Part shown: positions 52,199 to 61,198 of the stretch, one piece after another | Layout: every line of letters starts with the position of its first letter | Position numbering within the stretch: position 1 is the stretch's first letter | NCBI RefSeq assembly: GCF_001885765.1 | Contig: NZ_JXKD01000004.1 | Coordinates: 62,001 to 126,000 of the forward strand | Source of the DNA: Enterococcus aquimarinus | Lineage (GTDB): Bacteria > Bacillota > Bacilli > Lactobacillales > Enterococcaceae | Length of the DNA stretch: 64,000 nt | Direction of reading: 5' to 3' | Made by a program: the position numbers and the translations under genes | Notes under the pieces: generated by a model | What the model saw: only the letters and a program-made list of their open reading frames with translations | The model's database searches: none | What the model was told of the DNA's origin: nothing

Positions 52199-53158
52199 AT
52201 GAATGAAAGAGACTTACCACTAGGCATTCACCATGTGACGGCAATGACGAGTGATGTTGTTAAGAACTATGAATTTTTTACTGAAGTATTAGGTATGCGC
52301 CTTGTTAAAAAAACGGTCAACCAAGATGATATTCATACCTATCATACCTATTACGGTGATGATACCGGATCACCTGGTACAGCCATGACGTTTTTTGATT
52401 TTCCAAATAATCCAAAAGGGATCAAAGGAACGAACGCGATTACTCGAACGAGTTTCCGCGTACCAAATGATGCGAGCTTAGAATACTACCAAGAACGTTT
52501 TGCTAAATTTGATGTGAAACATGAAGCGATTACCACTGAATTTGGGAAAAAAGTATTGCGGTTCTGGGATTTTGACGAGCAAGCGTATCAATTGATTTCG
52601 GATGAAAACAATGTGGGAATGAAACCCGGAACGCCATGGAAAAAAGGTCCAGTACCGGAGAAATTTGCGATTTATGGTTTAGGTCCGGTTGAAATAACCG
52701 TGAGCTATTTTAACGATTTTAAAGAAATTTTTGAAGAATTACTTTCTTTTGAAGAAATCGCACAAGAAGGCAACCGTTATTTACTCGAAGTAGGTGAAAA
52801 AGGCAACGGCGCACAAGTTGTTTTAATTGAAGATGCGACGCAAAATATCGCACAACAAGGATATGGAGAAGTACACCATTTTGCGTTACGCTTAAAAGAT
52901 GCGGCTTCGATTAAATTATGGATAACACGTTTAAATCAAGCGGGATTACCAAACTCTGGCTACGTGAATCGCTTTTATTTTGAATCATTATATGTTCGAA
53001 TTGGTCATGTGCTAGTAGAGTTTGCGACGGATGAACCTGGATTTGTGACAGATGAACCTTACGAAACATTAGGAGAAAGCTTAGCGCTACCACCATTTTT
53101 AGAGCCAAATCGTGCGCACATCGAAAGTGTTATTCGTCCTTTTGATACGACAAGATAG
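52199..53158 (+). CDS. mhqO: Ring-cleaving dioxygenase (MhqO-like, glyoxalase fold)
   Basis: 319 aa, two vicinal-oxygen-chelate modules. Metal ligands are visible in LGIHHVTAMTSD (N-terminal), GEVHHFALRLKD (middle) and VLVEFATDEPGF (Glu). These enzymes open hydroquinone or catechol rings with oxygen and Fe(II). 20 bases after mhqR with GAGGAAA upstream. Works with the following flavin reductase-type protein to clear quinones. Confidence 0.9.
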   Translation: MNERDLPLGIHHVTAMTSDVVKNYEFFTEVLGMRLVKKTVNQDDIHTYHTYYGDDTGSPGTAMTFFDFPNNPKGIKGTNAITRTSFRVPNDASLEYYQERFAKFDVKHEAITTEFGKKVLRFWDFDEQAYQLISDENNVGMKPGTPWKKGPVPEKFAIYGLGPVEITVSYFNDFKEIFEELLSFEEIAQEGNRYLLEVGEKGNGAQVVLIEDATQNIAQQGYGEVHHFALRLKDAASIKLWITRLNQAGLPNSGYVNRFYFESLYVRIGHVLVEFATDEPGFVTDEPYETLGESLALPPFLEPNRAHIESVIRPFDTTR

Positions 53159-53168
53159 GGGGATAAAT

Positions 53169-53777
53169 ATGAAAGAAATTGTACCCGCAACATTGACGCA
53201 ACAAGAAAATTATAAATTATTGATTGGTTCGATTATTCCCCGCCCAGTTGCTTTGGTCACGACCCAGTCTGCTCAAGGAATTGTGAATGTCGCTCCTTTT
53301 AGTTTTTTTAATATTGTGAGCTCCAATCCACCCGTTGTTTCATTATCTGTTCAAAGAAAAAATGGGATCGAAAAAGATACAGCCCGCAATTTACGAGAGC
53401 AAGGCGAAGGTGTCATCCACATTTTAGACGAAGAGAACGTTTTTGAAGCGAATGAGACGGCGGCTAACTTAGCGCCGGAGGAAAGTGAACTATCCGTCGC
53501 GAAGTTGACACTCGTTCCCTCTTCAAAGGTGTTGACGCCTGGTTTACAAGAAGCCAAAGTTCGTTTTGAAGTCTCGGTTTTAGAAAGAATCGACATCAAA
53601 AAGGAAGAAACGGTTACAGCTGATTTCTTTTTATTACAAATTGAGAACTATGTGATTGCGGAAGAAGTCTACGAAGATGGGAAAATTAATCCTCATAAAC
53701 TCGCACCCGTCAGTCGTCTCGCTGGTCAAGATTATAGTAAGCTTGGAGAAATTTTTTCGTTAGCGCGCCCTAAATAA
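53169..53777 (+). CDS. Flavin reductase-domain (DIM6/NTAB) flavoprotein
   Basis: 202 aa FMN-binding split-barrel protein: IGSIIPRPVALVTTQ near the start, NVAPFSFFNIVSSNPP, and DTARNLREQGEGVIHI. Binds FMN and may reduce quinones or supply reduced flavin. ATG 53169, with GGGGG upstream, begins 11 bases after mhqO; the longer frame overlapping mhqO lacks an RBS. Ended by a terminator at 53782-53821. Confidence 0.85.
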   Translation: MKEIVPATLTQQENYKLLIGSIIPRPVALVTTQSAQGIVNVAPFSFFNIVSSNPPVVSLSVQRKNGIEKDTARNLREQGEGVIHILDEENVFEANETAANLAPEESELSVAKLTLVPSSKVLTPGLQEAKVRFEVSVLERIDIKKEETVTADFFLLQIENYVIAEEVYEDGKINPHKLAPVSRLAGQDYSKLGEIFSLARPK

Positions 53778-53781
53778 AAGA

Positions 53782-53821
53782 AGGTATCAGAGAAAAGTTC
53801 GCTTTTCTTTGGTACTTTTTT
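53782..53821 (+). terminator. Terminator of the mhqR operon
   Basis: Imperfect long stem with AGAAAAG-TTCG-CTTTTCT at its tip, a stable tetraloop, followed by T6. Confidence 0.85.
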
Positions 53822-53921
53822 ATTTTCTTTGCCTACTTCTTTGGTTTCTTGACACCTATCAATTTAGTTGATGCGTTTTACGATTACACTAAGGGTGTCA
53901 ATAAGGAAGGAGATCAAGAAA

Positions 53922-55784
53922 ATGAACATTCAACGTTTGATCAAGCAACACCAGAACCAGATTATTATCTTAAGTGGGGTCCTTGTAGCAAGTGCCATCA
54001 TCAGTGACTATCTATTGAATCTTTCTCAAGTAGGAATGTGGGCGATGATTTTAGCCTCGATTGTGGGTGGGATACCGATTATGATTCAAGCGTATCAAGC
54101 ACTTCGAAATAAAGTAATTAGTATTGAATTACTAGTTTCAATCGCTGTTATAGGAGCGTTTTTTATTGGGGAATATTACGAGTCTGGCATCGTGACTTTT
54201 TTATTTTTATTTGGTGCATACTTAGAACGACGAACAATCGAAAAGACACGAAAATCCGTTAAGAGCTTAGTGGAGATGGCACCGACGACGGCCTTGTTAG
54301 TAGATGAATCCGGAGAAGCCGAAGAGGTCGACATTGAATTCGTTGAAAAAGAGGATCGCTTATTAGTGAAAACGGGATCAAAAGTACCCGTAGACGGCCT
54401 TGTATTAGTTGGCGAAGGTTTTGTAGATGAAGCGACGATTACGGGGGAATCTTTTCCCGTCAAGAAAAAAGTTGGCGACCACGTTTTTGCGGGGACAATC
54501 TTGAATAATGGTACCTTACAAATTGAAGCCCAAAGAGTAGGGGAAGATACGACTTTTGGCAAGATAATTGAACTAGTCGAAGAGGCGCAAGATAGTAAGT
54601 CAGTGATGGAAAAATTCATTAATAAATTTTCAAAATATTACACCCCTGTAGTACTCATTTTTGCACTGGTGACGTATCTTTTCACCCAAGATATTCGCTT
54701 GGCTATCACGATTTTAGTACTCGGTTGTCCGGGAGCCTTAGTCATCGGGGTTCCTGTGTCGAACGTAACAGGGATTGGGAACGGCGCCAAACATGGCGTA
54801 CTCATTAAAGGCGGAGAAGTCATGGATCGCATGAATCAAGTCGATACGATGGTCTTTGACAAAACAGGAACGTTAACCCAAGGAACAACCGCAGTCACAA
54901 CCTTTATTTCACTTGAAGAAGAAGAGGAAAAGTCGTTGGCCTACTTAATGGCAATCGAAAAAGAATCCGATCATCCGTTAGCCAAAGCGATTGTCGCTTA
55001 TTTAGGCGAAAAAAATATCAGAAATCCTTATCCTGTCCAATCGACAACGGTCCTTGAAGGGCGTGGGATTCAAGCAATCGTTCAGGAGGAAGAAGTTTTG
55101 ATTGGGAATGAGCGTTTATTAAAGGAACAAGCGTTGACGATTGCACCAAAGACACAAAAAGAAATTCAAGCAATCAAAGAACAAGGCAACTCCATTGTTC
55201 TCGTCACAGTGAGTGGAGAATTAAGGTTTGTGATAGGCGTCTCCGATGAGATTCGTCCGGAGGCAAAAAAGGCACTGATGAAACTTCGTAAAATGGGAAT
55301 TAAACGATTTGTGATGTTGACGGGCGATAATCAGATCACGGCCCAAGCGGTAGCAACACAACTAGGAATTGATGAGGTGAAAGCCGAATTGTTACCAGCA
55401 GATAAAGTCAAAGAAGTGCAAAAATTAAAAGATACGGGGCATATCGTGGCTTTTGTGGGGGATGGTATCAACGACTCGCCCTCGATTGCACTAGCGGATA
55501 TTGGGATTGCGATGGGTTCAGGCACCGACGTCGCGGTTGAAACGTCTGATATTGTCTTAATGCGCTCGAGTTTTGATGAGTTAGTGCATGCTTTTGGTTT
55601 AACAAGAGCGACCATTTTTAATATGCGTCAAAATATTGGCATCTCGTTAGCCACTGTTGGCCTTTTATTTGTCGGACTATTTGCCGGATTCATCTACATG
55701 GCATCAGGCATGTTTGTGCATGAAGCCTCGATTTTGTTCGTGATTTTAAATGGCTTACGTTTGATGAAGTTTCGTGTGAAATAA
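53922..55784 (+). CDS. P1B-type heavy-metal ATPase with CPG motif
   Basis: 620 aa metal-translocating P-type ATPase: TGES (TITGESFPVKK), membrane CPG at 269-271 (LGCPGALVIGVPV), phosphorylated Asp313 in DKTGTLT, SDHPLA as the HP motif, and GDGINDSP. No N-terminal HMA metal-binding domain. CPG replaces the usual CPC/SPC/CPH, and the last helices carry HEASILFVILNGLRL. The metal cannot be assigned from these. ATG 53922 follows AAGGAAGGAG. Single gene. Confidence 0.9.
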   Translation: MNIQRLIKQHQNQIIILSGVLVASAIISDYLLNLSQVGMWAMILASIVGGIPIMIQAYQALRNKVISIELLVSIAVIGAFFIGEYYESGIVTFLFLFGAYLERRTIEKTRKSVKSLVEMAPTTALLVDESGEAEEVDIEFVEKEDRLLVKTGSKVPVDGLVLVGEGFVDEATITGESFPVKKKVGDHVFAGTILNNGTLQIEAQRVGEDTTFGKIIELVEEAQDSKSVMEKFINKFSKYYTPVVLIFALVTYLFTQDIRLAITILVLGCPGALVIGVPVSNVTGIGNGAKHGVLIKGGEVMDRMNQVDTMVFDKTGTLTQGTTAVTTFISLEEEEEKSLAYLMAIEKESDHPLAKAIVAYLGEKNIRNPYPVQSTTVLEGRGIQAIVQEEEVLIGNERLLKEQALTIAPKTQKEIQAIKEQGNSIVLVTVSGELRFVIGVSDEIRPEAKKALMKLRKMGIKRFVMLTGDNQITAQAVATQLGIDEVKAELLPADKVKEVQKLKDTGHIVAFVGDGINDSPSIALADIGIAMGSGTDVAVETSDIVLMRSSFDELVHAFGLTRATIFNMRQNIGISLATVGLLFVGLFAGFIYMASGMFVHEASILFVILNGLRLMKFRVK

Positions 55785-55916
55785 CAGAAATGTTCGAGTG
55801 TCTCCTAAGATACTGTCTTGGAGCATGCTGTCGACTTCATTCGTATAAAATCACTGCTAGGAGTCGTGTTTTGCGGTGTGACTATGAAGTTGAAAAAAAT
55901 CAGAAGGAAATTGAGA

Positions 55917-55958
55917 GACCTCCCTAAGTTAGCGCTTATCGTCTAACTTGAGGAGGTC
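55917..55958. terminator. Inverted repeat after the P-type ATPase gene
   Basis: 16-bp arms GACCTCCCTAAGTTAG and its complement with two mismatches (55917-55932, 55943-55958). No T run. Lies in the ~280-base convergent gap, which holds nothing else I recognise. Confidence 0.5.
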
Positions 55959-56061
55959 AAATCTATCTATTCCTGAGGCTTATTATAGTTAAAAGGGTGT
56001 CTTAGAATGGCTACTGATGACGGCAGTTTTTGGAAAAATGACTATCGTTCCTCATAACGAC

Positions 56062-56883
56062 TTATGAAGGGAAATCAGGAATCACGTTTCGGACAATTTT
56101 AATATCTTCAAAATGATTTTCAATCATCATGCCATTTTCAATCAGATACAAACTTGTGTACGATTGACCATCTTCATCAAAAGTATAAGTGACATCAACC
56201 CAATTACCGTTTAATTGTTTGACACGATATTCGCCAGTCATTGCTTGACCACGACCTTGAGAAAACGTTTCGAATGTCCCATCAGGGTTGTAATTCCAAG
56301 TATTATGAAATTCGATGCCTTCTTTAATGGTCCAAGTGCCTAGAATCGTTGTGTTGAAATCAACAGGCGTCGTTTGGATGTCATTTTGAAAAACATCCGT
56401 TGATAAATTGACCTCTGTCACGTTTCCTAAACGGTTAAATTGCCCCAAGTAACCAAAGCCCATCTTTGTGGAGTCTTGATTAAAGTTCGCGATAAAATAC
56501 GTACCGATTCCGTCGATATTTTCATTGAATCCATAGAGTTTAAGGAGTTGGGTGTCTTCAAAATCAGCTGCAACGGTCAATGTGCCAGAACTATTAATTT
56601 CTCCAGTTAGTTGCCAAGTCCCATCCGATTGAACAGTGAGTGTTTGATTCTCTTGTTTCCAAGTGCCGACGATATTACGTCTTGTCTCTATGGGAACTGG
56701 AATTTCTGAATGACTTTCGGAAATTTGAGTCGTTTCAGTCGAAGAAGAAGAGCTTGATTCTTCGGTTGTAGTTGAACTTGTCATTTCGCTTGAAGAACTG
56801 CTACTAGAAGGTGGGGTTGGGGTAGTACGACAGGCGCTAAAAAACAATAATAGAAATAACAATGATAATGAGAGCCGTTTCAT
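56062..56883 (-). CDS. Ser/Thr-rich linker lipoprotein
   Basis: 273 aa: signal peptide with lipobox FFSAC, a ~50-residue low-complexity Ser/Thr/Glu linker, then two related beta-rich modules each beginning GTW (GTWKQENQTLTVQSDG; GTWTIKEGIEFHNTW). These look like lipocalin-type or YceB-like small barrels. Surface lipoprotein of unknown function. ATG at 56883 is preferred, with AGGGG 9 bases upstream. Divergent from yitT gene. Confidence 0.75.
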   Translation of the reverse strand: MKRLSLSLLFLLLFFSACRTTPTPPSSSSSSSEMTSSTTTEESSSSSSTETTQISESHSEIPVPIETRRNIVGTWKQENQTLTVQSDGTWQLTGEINSSGTLTVAADFEDTQLLKLYGFNENIDGIGTYFIANFNQDSTKMGFGYLGQFNRLGNVTEVNLSTDVFQNDIQTTPVDFNTTILGTWTIKEGIEFHNTWNYNPDGTFETFSQGRGQAMTGEYRVKQLNGNWVDVTYTFDEDGQSYTSLYLIENGMMIENHFEDIKIVRNVIPDFPS

Positions 56884-56978
56884 TTTTATCATCCCCTTTT
56901 GTTCATTATACTTCTTTTCTTTCTTAATCAAAAACAATATGGTATAACAGATAAGGAATCATTTAAGGAGGAATTTTA

Positions 56979-57854
56979 TTGAAGAAGCAAGAACAAGTAC
57001 AACGATTAAAAGAGACACTTTATGTGACGTTAGGAGCATTTATTTTAGCGATTAGTGTGAACTTAATTTTTTTACCGAATCAAATTGTCGCAGGCGGTGC
57101 AAGTGGCTTAAGTATCGTGTTGAATGAGTTATTCGGCTGGAACGTCGCCTTAACCTTATATGCGATTAATATTCCGCTCTTAATTTTATGTTTTTTACTT
57201 TTAGGCAAAGATGTTGGATTAAAAACGATTTATGGAAGCTTAATTAATCCTTTTTTTATTGCGATTACGGGATCATTACCTCCGTTAACGAATAATATTT
57301 TTTTAGCAACCTTGTATGGTGGCGTGTTGACTGGAATTGGTTTAGGCCTTGTTTTTCGGGGAAATGCCTCAACGGGTGGCTCAGCTATTATTTCACAAAT
57401 TGTGAATAAGTATTTTAAAATCTCTTTAGGGGTTTCTGTTTTCGTAGTAGATGGTTTTGTCATTGCGACGGCTCTTTTCGTGTTTACAAAAGATACGGTT
57501 TTATTTTCTCTGATTAGTCTTTTCATTATTGGTCGTGTGATTGACCGCGTTCAAGTAGGCGTCTTACGTTCGAAAAACTTATTTATTATCTCGGACAAAT
57601 ATGAAGCCATTCATCAAATGTTCATTAAAGAATTAGATAAAGGCGTTACCCTTTTGCCGATTGAGGGTGGTTATACTCAAAAACAAGGGAAAATTATTAT
57701 GACTGTGATTCCTGAAAAAGAATTTATGGCAATCAAAGAAGCGATCTTAGCGATTGATGAAACGGCCTTTTTTGTCGCATTAGATGCAAGTGAAGTCAAT
57801 GGTCGTGGTTTCAGTGTGAAACGTATGATGGAAGATTATAGTGTCGAAATCTAA
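56979..57854 (+). CDS. YitT family membrane protein (DUF161/DUF2179)
   Basis: 291 aa: five or six membrane helices with GGASGLSIVLNELFGWN (residues ~32-48) and FRGNASTGGSAII, then a cytoplasmic DUF2179 domain (GYTQKQGKIIMTVIPEKE). Function unknown; proposed transporter. TTG start with AAGGAGG upstream. Confidence 0.87.
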   Translation: MKKQEQVQRLKETLYVTLGAFILAISVNLIFLPNQIVAGGASGLSIVLNELFGWNVALTLYAINIPLLILCFLLLGKDVGLKTIYGSLINPFFIAITGSLPPLTNNIFLATLYGGVLTGIGLGLVFRGNASTGGSAIISQIVNKYFKISLGVSVFVVDGFVIATALFVFTKDTVLFSLISLFIIGRVIDRVQVGVLRSKNLFIISDKYEAIHQMFIKELDKGVTLLPIEGGYTQKQGKIIMTVIPEKEFMAIKEAILAIDETAFFVALDASEVNGRGFSVKRMMEDYSVEI

Positions 57855-57863
57855 AAAAAGTTT

Positions 57864-57912
57864 AAGGCGGCCTTCAAAGAGAGATTGTTTCGTTCTCTGT
57901 TTGAAGGCCGCC
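57864..57912. terminator. Terminator between yitT and the CatE-like gene
   Basis: Very long stem AAGGCGGCCTTCAAA with its complement, with an inner GAGAG/CTCTC helix. T tract on the minus side. Bidirectional. Confidence 0.85.
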
Positions 57913-57954
57913 TCATCGTTTATCTTGTGCTTTTTATAGAAATGTTATTTAATT

Positions 57955-58809
57955 TTACGACAAACTAAGTAAAATATGGTTACCCGCTGGATCGATCGTT
58001 AAAAAGTTTTCTCCTTTTTCAACGACAGACCCACCTAAAGCAATCACGTTTTGGATGGCTATTTCTCTAGCAGTTGCATCCGGATAGACAATCGTGTAAA
58101 AGTCTAAGCCTGTACTATTTTCAGGAGGCGTTGGCGCACCCACACCCATCCAAGTGTTTAAAGCGATGTGGTGATGATAATTTCCTGTAGAGAGGAATAG
58201 CGCTTGATCGCTATAGCGACTCGCAATCGCAAAGCCCAGACCTTTGACGTAAAAATCTGCTGTGGCTTGTAATTCTGAAACGTATAAATGAATATGTCCC
58301 ATAATGGTTTTTGCAGGAAGACCTTGCCAACCCTCGGGATTTCTTAACGTTAACAAGTCATGCCCATTAATCGGATCAATGGTCATTTGTACGCCATCTT
58401 CTAACCAGGTCCATTCATCAGCCTGACGATCCGTATAAATTTCAATTTCATTGCCATCAGGATCGGCAATATACAATGCTTCACTTACAAGATGATCAGA
58501 TGCGCCATAAGGAAGACCTGTTGTAATAAAGTGTGCGAGTAAATCGGCTAAATCCGAGCGTTTAGGTAATAATAAAGCAAAATGATACATACCAGTTGTT
58601 CGTTGTGGGCGTGGTGTTACATGAGCAGGTTGATTAATGGTCAAGAGTGATGTCGAACCATCTGCCGTGAAATCAACCGAGGTTGCTGTTTGATTTAAAA
58701 TTTTAAAGCCAAGCATTTCAGTATAAAAAGGGATTGAGCGGTTTAAATCCATGACGTTCAGTGTAACGTGTCCTACGTAAGCTTGTGGTGATTGATGAAA
58801 GTTGTTCAT
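57955..58809 (-). CDS. CatE-like VOC-family dioxygenase/glyoxalase
   Basis: 284 aa with two glyoxalase modules: GHVTLNVMDLNRSIPFY and GHIHLYVSELQATADFY, plus EIEIYTD and HIALNTW. Ligands H/H/E are kept, as in Bacillus CatE, a catechol-2,3-dioxygenase of the thiol/quinone stress response. ATG 58809 follows GGAGGAA. Shares a palindromic site with the MarR gene upstream and is likely under its control. Confidence 0.87.
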   Translation of the reverse strand: MNNFHQSPQAYVGHVTLNVMDLNRSIPFYTEMLGFKILNQTATSVDFTADGSTSLLTINQPAHVTPRPQRTTGMYHFALLLPKRSDLADLLAHFITTGLPYGASDHLVSEALYIADPDGNEIEIYTDRQADEWTWLEDGVQMTIDPINGHDLLTLRNPEGWQGLPAKTIMGHIHLYVSELQATADFYVKGLGFAIASRYSDQALFLSTGNYHHHIALNTWMGVGAPTPPENSTGLDFYTIVYPDATAREIAIQNVIALGGSVVEKGENFLTIDPAGNHILLSLS

Positions 58810-58830
58810 AATAATATTCCTCCAATATTC

Positions 58831-58846
58831 GTTTGTATATGCAAAT
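58831..58846 (-). promoter_or_regulatory. Operator-like palindrome before the CatE-like gene
   Basis: GTTTGTATATGCAAAT is a dyad with one mismatch, similar to the palindrome in front of the MarR gene (59317-59332). Probable MarR-type binding site. Confidence 0.6.
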
Positions 58847-58870
58847 GACACTTGAAAAAAAAGAGCGATG

Positions 58871-59302
58871 TCACTCTTCTTTTAAGATTTCGCTTGATTC
58901 ATAAAGCATTTTTGCGAGTAAAGCACTCTCTTTTTCACCTATTTTTTCTTGGTATGCTTTCGACAAACGATCAAAGCCTGCTTCAATCGTTTCTTGTAAG
59001 GCATACCCACTGTCCGTTAAATGGATATGGGTTTCTTTTCCCTGACTTGTACGAGTAACCAGTGCCGCATCTTCTAATTTATTAATAAAGCGAGTGCTGG
59101 TTGATGGTGCAATGTCTAGTTTTTCGCACAATTTTTTTTGGGTAATATTAGGATATTGTGCGACCAAAATTAATAAATAGGCGTAGTTAGGAGAGAGATT
59201 AATATCGACAAAGGCTTCTTCTGCTAATTTTGTCATTGCGCGCGCAAAACGATTAGCATTAAAAAATAAGCATTCAGTTAAAGCAGAATCATCTATTTTC
59301 AT
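58871..59302 (-). CDS. MarR-family transcriptional regulator
   Basis: 143-aa winged-helix protein: LCEKLDIAPSTSTRFINKLEDAALVTR recognition helix and the GKETHIHLTDSG wing. An N-terminal cysteine (LTECLFF, residue 11) is placed like redox-sensing cysteines in MarR/DUF24 proteins. Matching palindromes lie before itself and before the CatE-like gene, so it likely represses both. Confidence 0.88.
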   Translation of the reverse strand: MKIDDSALTECLFFNANRFARAMTKLAEEAFVDINLSPNYAYLLILVAQYPNITQKKLCEKLDIAPSTSTRFINKLEDAALVTRTSQGKETHIHLTDSGYALQETIEAGFDRLSKAYQEKIGEKESALLAKMLYESSEILKEE

Positions 59303-59316
59303 AATTTCACGTCCTC

Positions 59317-59332
59317 ATTTGTACATACAAAT
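59317..59332 (-). promoter_or_regulatory. Operator-like palindrome before the MarR gene
   Basis: ATTTGTACATACAAAT has perfect 7-bp arms. About 15 bases upstream of the marR start codon, fitting autoregulation. Confidence 0.65.
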
Positions 59333-59421
59333 TAACATATAAAAATAAGCGTGTCAAAAACAATGCTCACCTTTATCAAATGGCTGATGGAATGAATCGA
59401 TAAGAGAATGAATCACTAAAA

Positions 59422-59462
59422 AACTAAGTGGTTCCCATCGAGACGAAGAGAATCACTTAGTT
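59422..59462 (-). terminator. Terminator of the usp gene
   Basis: 13-bp stem AACTAAGTGGTTC/GAATCACTTAGTT followed by T on the minus strand. Confidence 0.8.
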
Positions 59463-59473
59463 ATGACAATGGT

Positions 59474-59941
59474 TTATTCTTCTTTTGGAAGCTGGTTGTT
59501 GAGGTCGGTACGCACAACGAGCACATCACAAGGTGCGTGGCGAATCACGTATTCTGAAACAGAACCAATAAACAAACGCTCAACGGCATTTAGACCCGTA
59601 GCACCTAACATAATTAAATCAATTTGATGTTCGCTCGGAACGTATTTGGCAATGACCGTTTTAGGTGACCCATATTCAATCAATGTTTTAATCGAAGTAA
59701 TGCCTTGTTTTTTTGCAGTTTCTTCATATTCGGCTAATGACTCTTTTGCCATATCGGTTGCTTGTTCTGCTAACATCGTGTCAAAAGACGTCATTGTTTG
59801 AAAAGCACGTGCGTCGATGACATGAAGTAAAACCAATTCCGCATTATTACGTTTTGTGACGTTAATCGCCTTTTTAAAAGCGAGCTCTGCTTCTTTTGAG
59901 CCGTCAACGGCGACCATGATTCGATTGTATTGTTGTAACAT
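59474..59941 (-). CDS. UspA-family universal stress protein
   Basis: 155 aa: start RIMVAVDGSKEAELAFKKA, and the ATP-binding GATGLNAVERLFIGSVSEYV motif (G-2x-G-9x-G-S). ATG 59941 follows AAGGAT; the GTG at 59950 is too close to it. General stress protein; binds ATP. No lacto-usp leader seen. Confidence 0.9.
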   Translation of the reverse strand: MLQQYNRIMVAVDGSKEAELAFKKAINVTKRNNAELVLLHVIDARAFQTMTSFDTMLAEQATDMAKESLAEYEETAKKQGITSIKTLIEYGSPKTVIAKYVPSEHQIDLIMLGATGLNAVERLFIGSVSEYVIRHAPCDVLVVRTDLNNQLPKEE

Positions 59942-60014
59942 ATTGACCACATCCTTCTATCCTTTTCTTTATTGTAAGCTATTTCAAAGGAATTGCCAAA
60001 TATCTAAGTAGAAC

Positions 60015-60290
60015 TTATTTTATTTTTTTAGAAAATTGATAGCTAAACAAACCAGAGACGAACATCATTAGCGCAATAAAATACAAAGCGCCATCTCGTT
60101 GAATAAAAGGTGAAAGACCAAATGCGAGTAACGCTAAACAAAGGAATAAAAAGCCGTAACGAGCTAAAAATTGTTTGTTACTTTCGTGATCAGCGGCCAA
60201 TAGTGCTAGGAAAATGGTTTGTTTTTTTAATAAGAAAAAGGCAAAGACACTTAAAAATAGACCAATGAGAATAAAAATAATAAAAATCAT
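60015..60290 (-). CDS. Small three-helix membrane protein, unknown function
   Basis: 91 aa with three hydrophobic helices (residues 1-20, 45-62, 68-85) and a short basic end. No family recognised with confidence (DUF3784-like appearance). Transcribed alone or with usp downstream. Confidence 0.6.
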   Translation of the reverse strand: MIFIIFILIGLFLSVFAFFLLKKQTIFLALLAADHESNKQFLARYGFLFLCLALLAFGLSPFIQRDGALYFIALMMFVSGLFSYQFSKKIK

Positions 60291-60438
60291 CTGGAAGTAA
60301 TTCCTTTCAAGGTTATAATATAACTAGTATAGAAGAAGGCGTAACGAGATGCAAACGGAGGATGAAAAAAATAGTCCTCGGTAACTTGGAAGCGCCAGTG
60401 TGACACCAGAAGTAAAAAAGAGAAGGAACGGTGAACAG

Positions 60439-60867
60439 ATGCCAGTGTTTCAAAAATTCGAAAAAATCATTGGACAAGCAGTCGATATTTTAATCGGAAT
60501 CCTCATTATCGTGGTATTAATCGCGATGGGAGAGAGTATTTATATGATGATTCAACACGTCATTCCATTGACAGAAATTGGAGAGATGAGTTACTTAATT
60601 GAAGAAATTGCGACCATGTTTATTTTACTTGAGATTATTTTGATGTTATTAAAGTATATTAAAGATGACCATCACATTCCGATTCGTTATTTGGTCTTAA
60701 TTAGTATGACGGCTATTTTACGCGAGTTATTATTAGAGCATGGTGGTGGAATTGACACACTTTATTTATCGCTCGCGATTTTAGTGCTAGTGGTTGTCTT
60801 AATTTGTTTTGAAAAAATGACTTCTTTTACATCGATTGAAGATGAAGGTGATGAAAAAATTATCTGA
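60439..60867 (+). CDS. psiE: PsiE-family membrane protein
   Basis: 142 aa, four membrane helices, phosphate-starvation-inducible PsiE family (PF06146): KYIKDDHHIPIRYLVLISMTAILRELL is the core. Function unknown. ATG at 60439 chosen over an in-frame upstream start; GAAGGAA lies ~13 bases upstream, a poor distance. Single gene. Confidence 0.78.
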   Translation: MPVFQKFEKIIGQAVDILIGILIIVVLIAMGESIYMMIQHVIPLTEIGEMSYLIEEIATMFILLEIILMLLKYIKDDHHIPIRYLVLISMTAILRELLLEHGGGIDTLYLSLAILVLVVVLICFEKMTSFTSIEDEGDEKII

Positions 60868-60891
60868 TTCAATCGGTCATCCCAAAATAAA

Positions 60892-60921
60892 AACCCTCTT
60901 ATTCAGGAGAATAAGAGGGTT
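60892..60921. terminator. Convergent terminator between psiE and 6S RNA
   Basis: 13-bp perfect stem AACCCTCTTATTC/GAATAAGAGGGTT, with T tracts best placed for the minus strand. Confidence 0.8.
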
Positions 60922-60929
60922 AATTGTTC

Positions 60930-61136
60930 AAAAAAAGTGGGTTACCGTTGATGCCGTTTCTTGTCCCGGAGTATTGATCCCGCAAGTTCAAGCAGGTGGG
61001 CTCCACGGTCAAAGTATCGAACTACCAAGTGAAAAGGCGTGTTACTAACTTTAACACCGGACGGATCCCAAGATATCAATAAAAATGTTCGGTCAACACT
61101 AAAGTGGGATAACTCGTACATCACAGATTCCCCACT
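60930..61136 (-). ncRNA. ssrS: 6S RNA
   Basis: A ~205-base non-coding unit directly downstream of rarA. Minus-strand promoter: TTGCGT, 17-base spacer, TACTAT (61145-61140). The ends pair (AGTGGGG near 61136 with CCCACTT near 60936, followed by T7), and a GUGUUA/UAACAC hairpin sits at the middle, giving the long rod expected of 6S RNA. 6S RNA next to rarA is a common arrangement. The family call rests on length, position, fold and promoter, not alignment. Confidence 0.65.
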
Positions 61137-61198
61137 TCCATAGTAGCACAGGATTTAAAATCACGCAATAGGTAGGTACTATGGAATGAAAGCGTTTT

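Noticed and set aside
59951-60014. Lacto-usp type leader RNA before the usp gene
   Set aside because: Only about 60 bases separate the start codon from the next gene, too short for this element.
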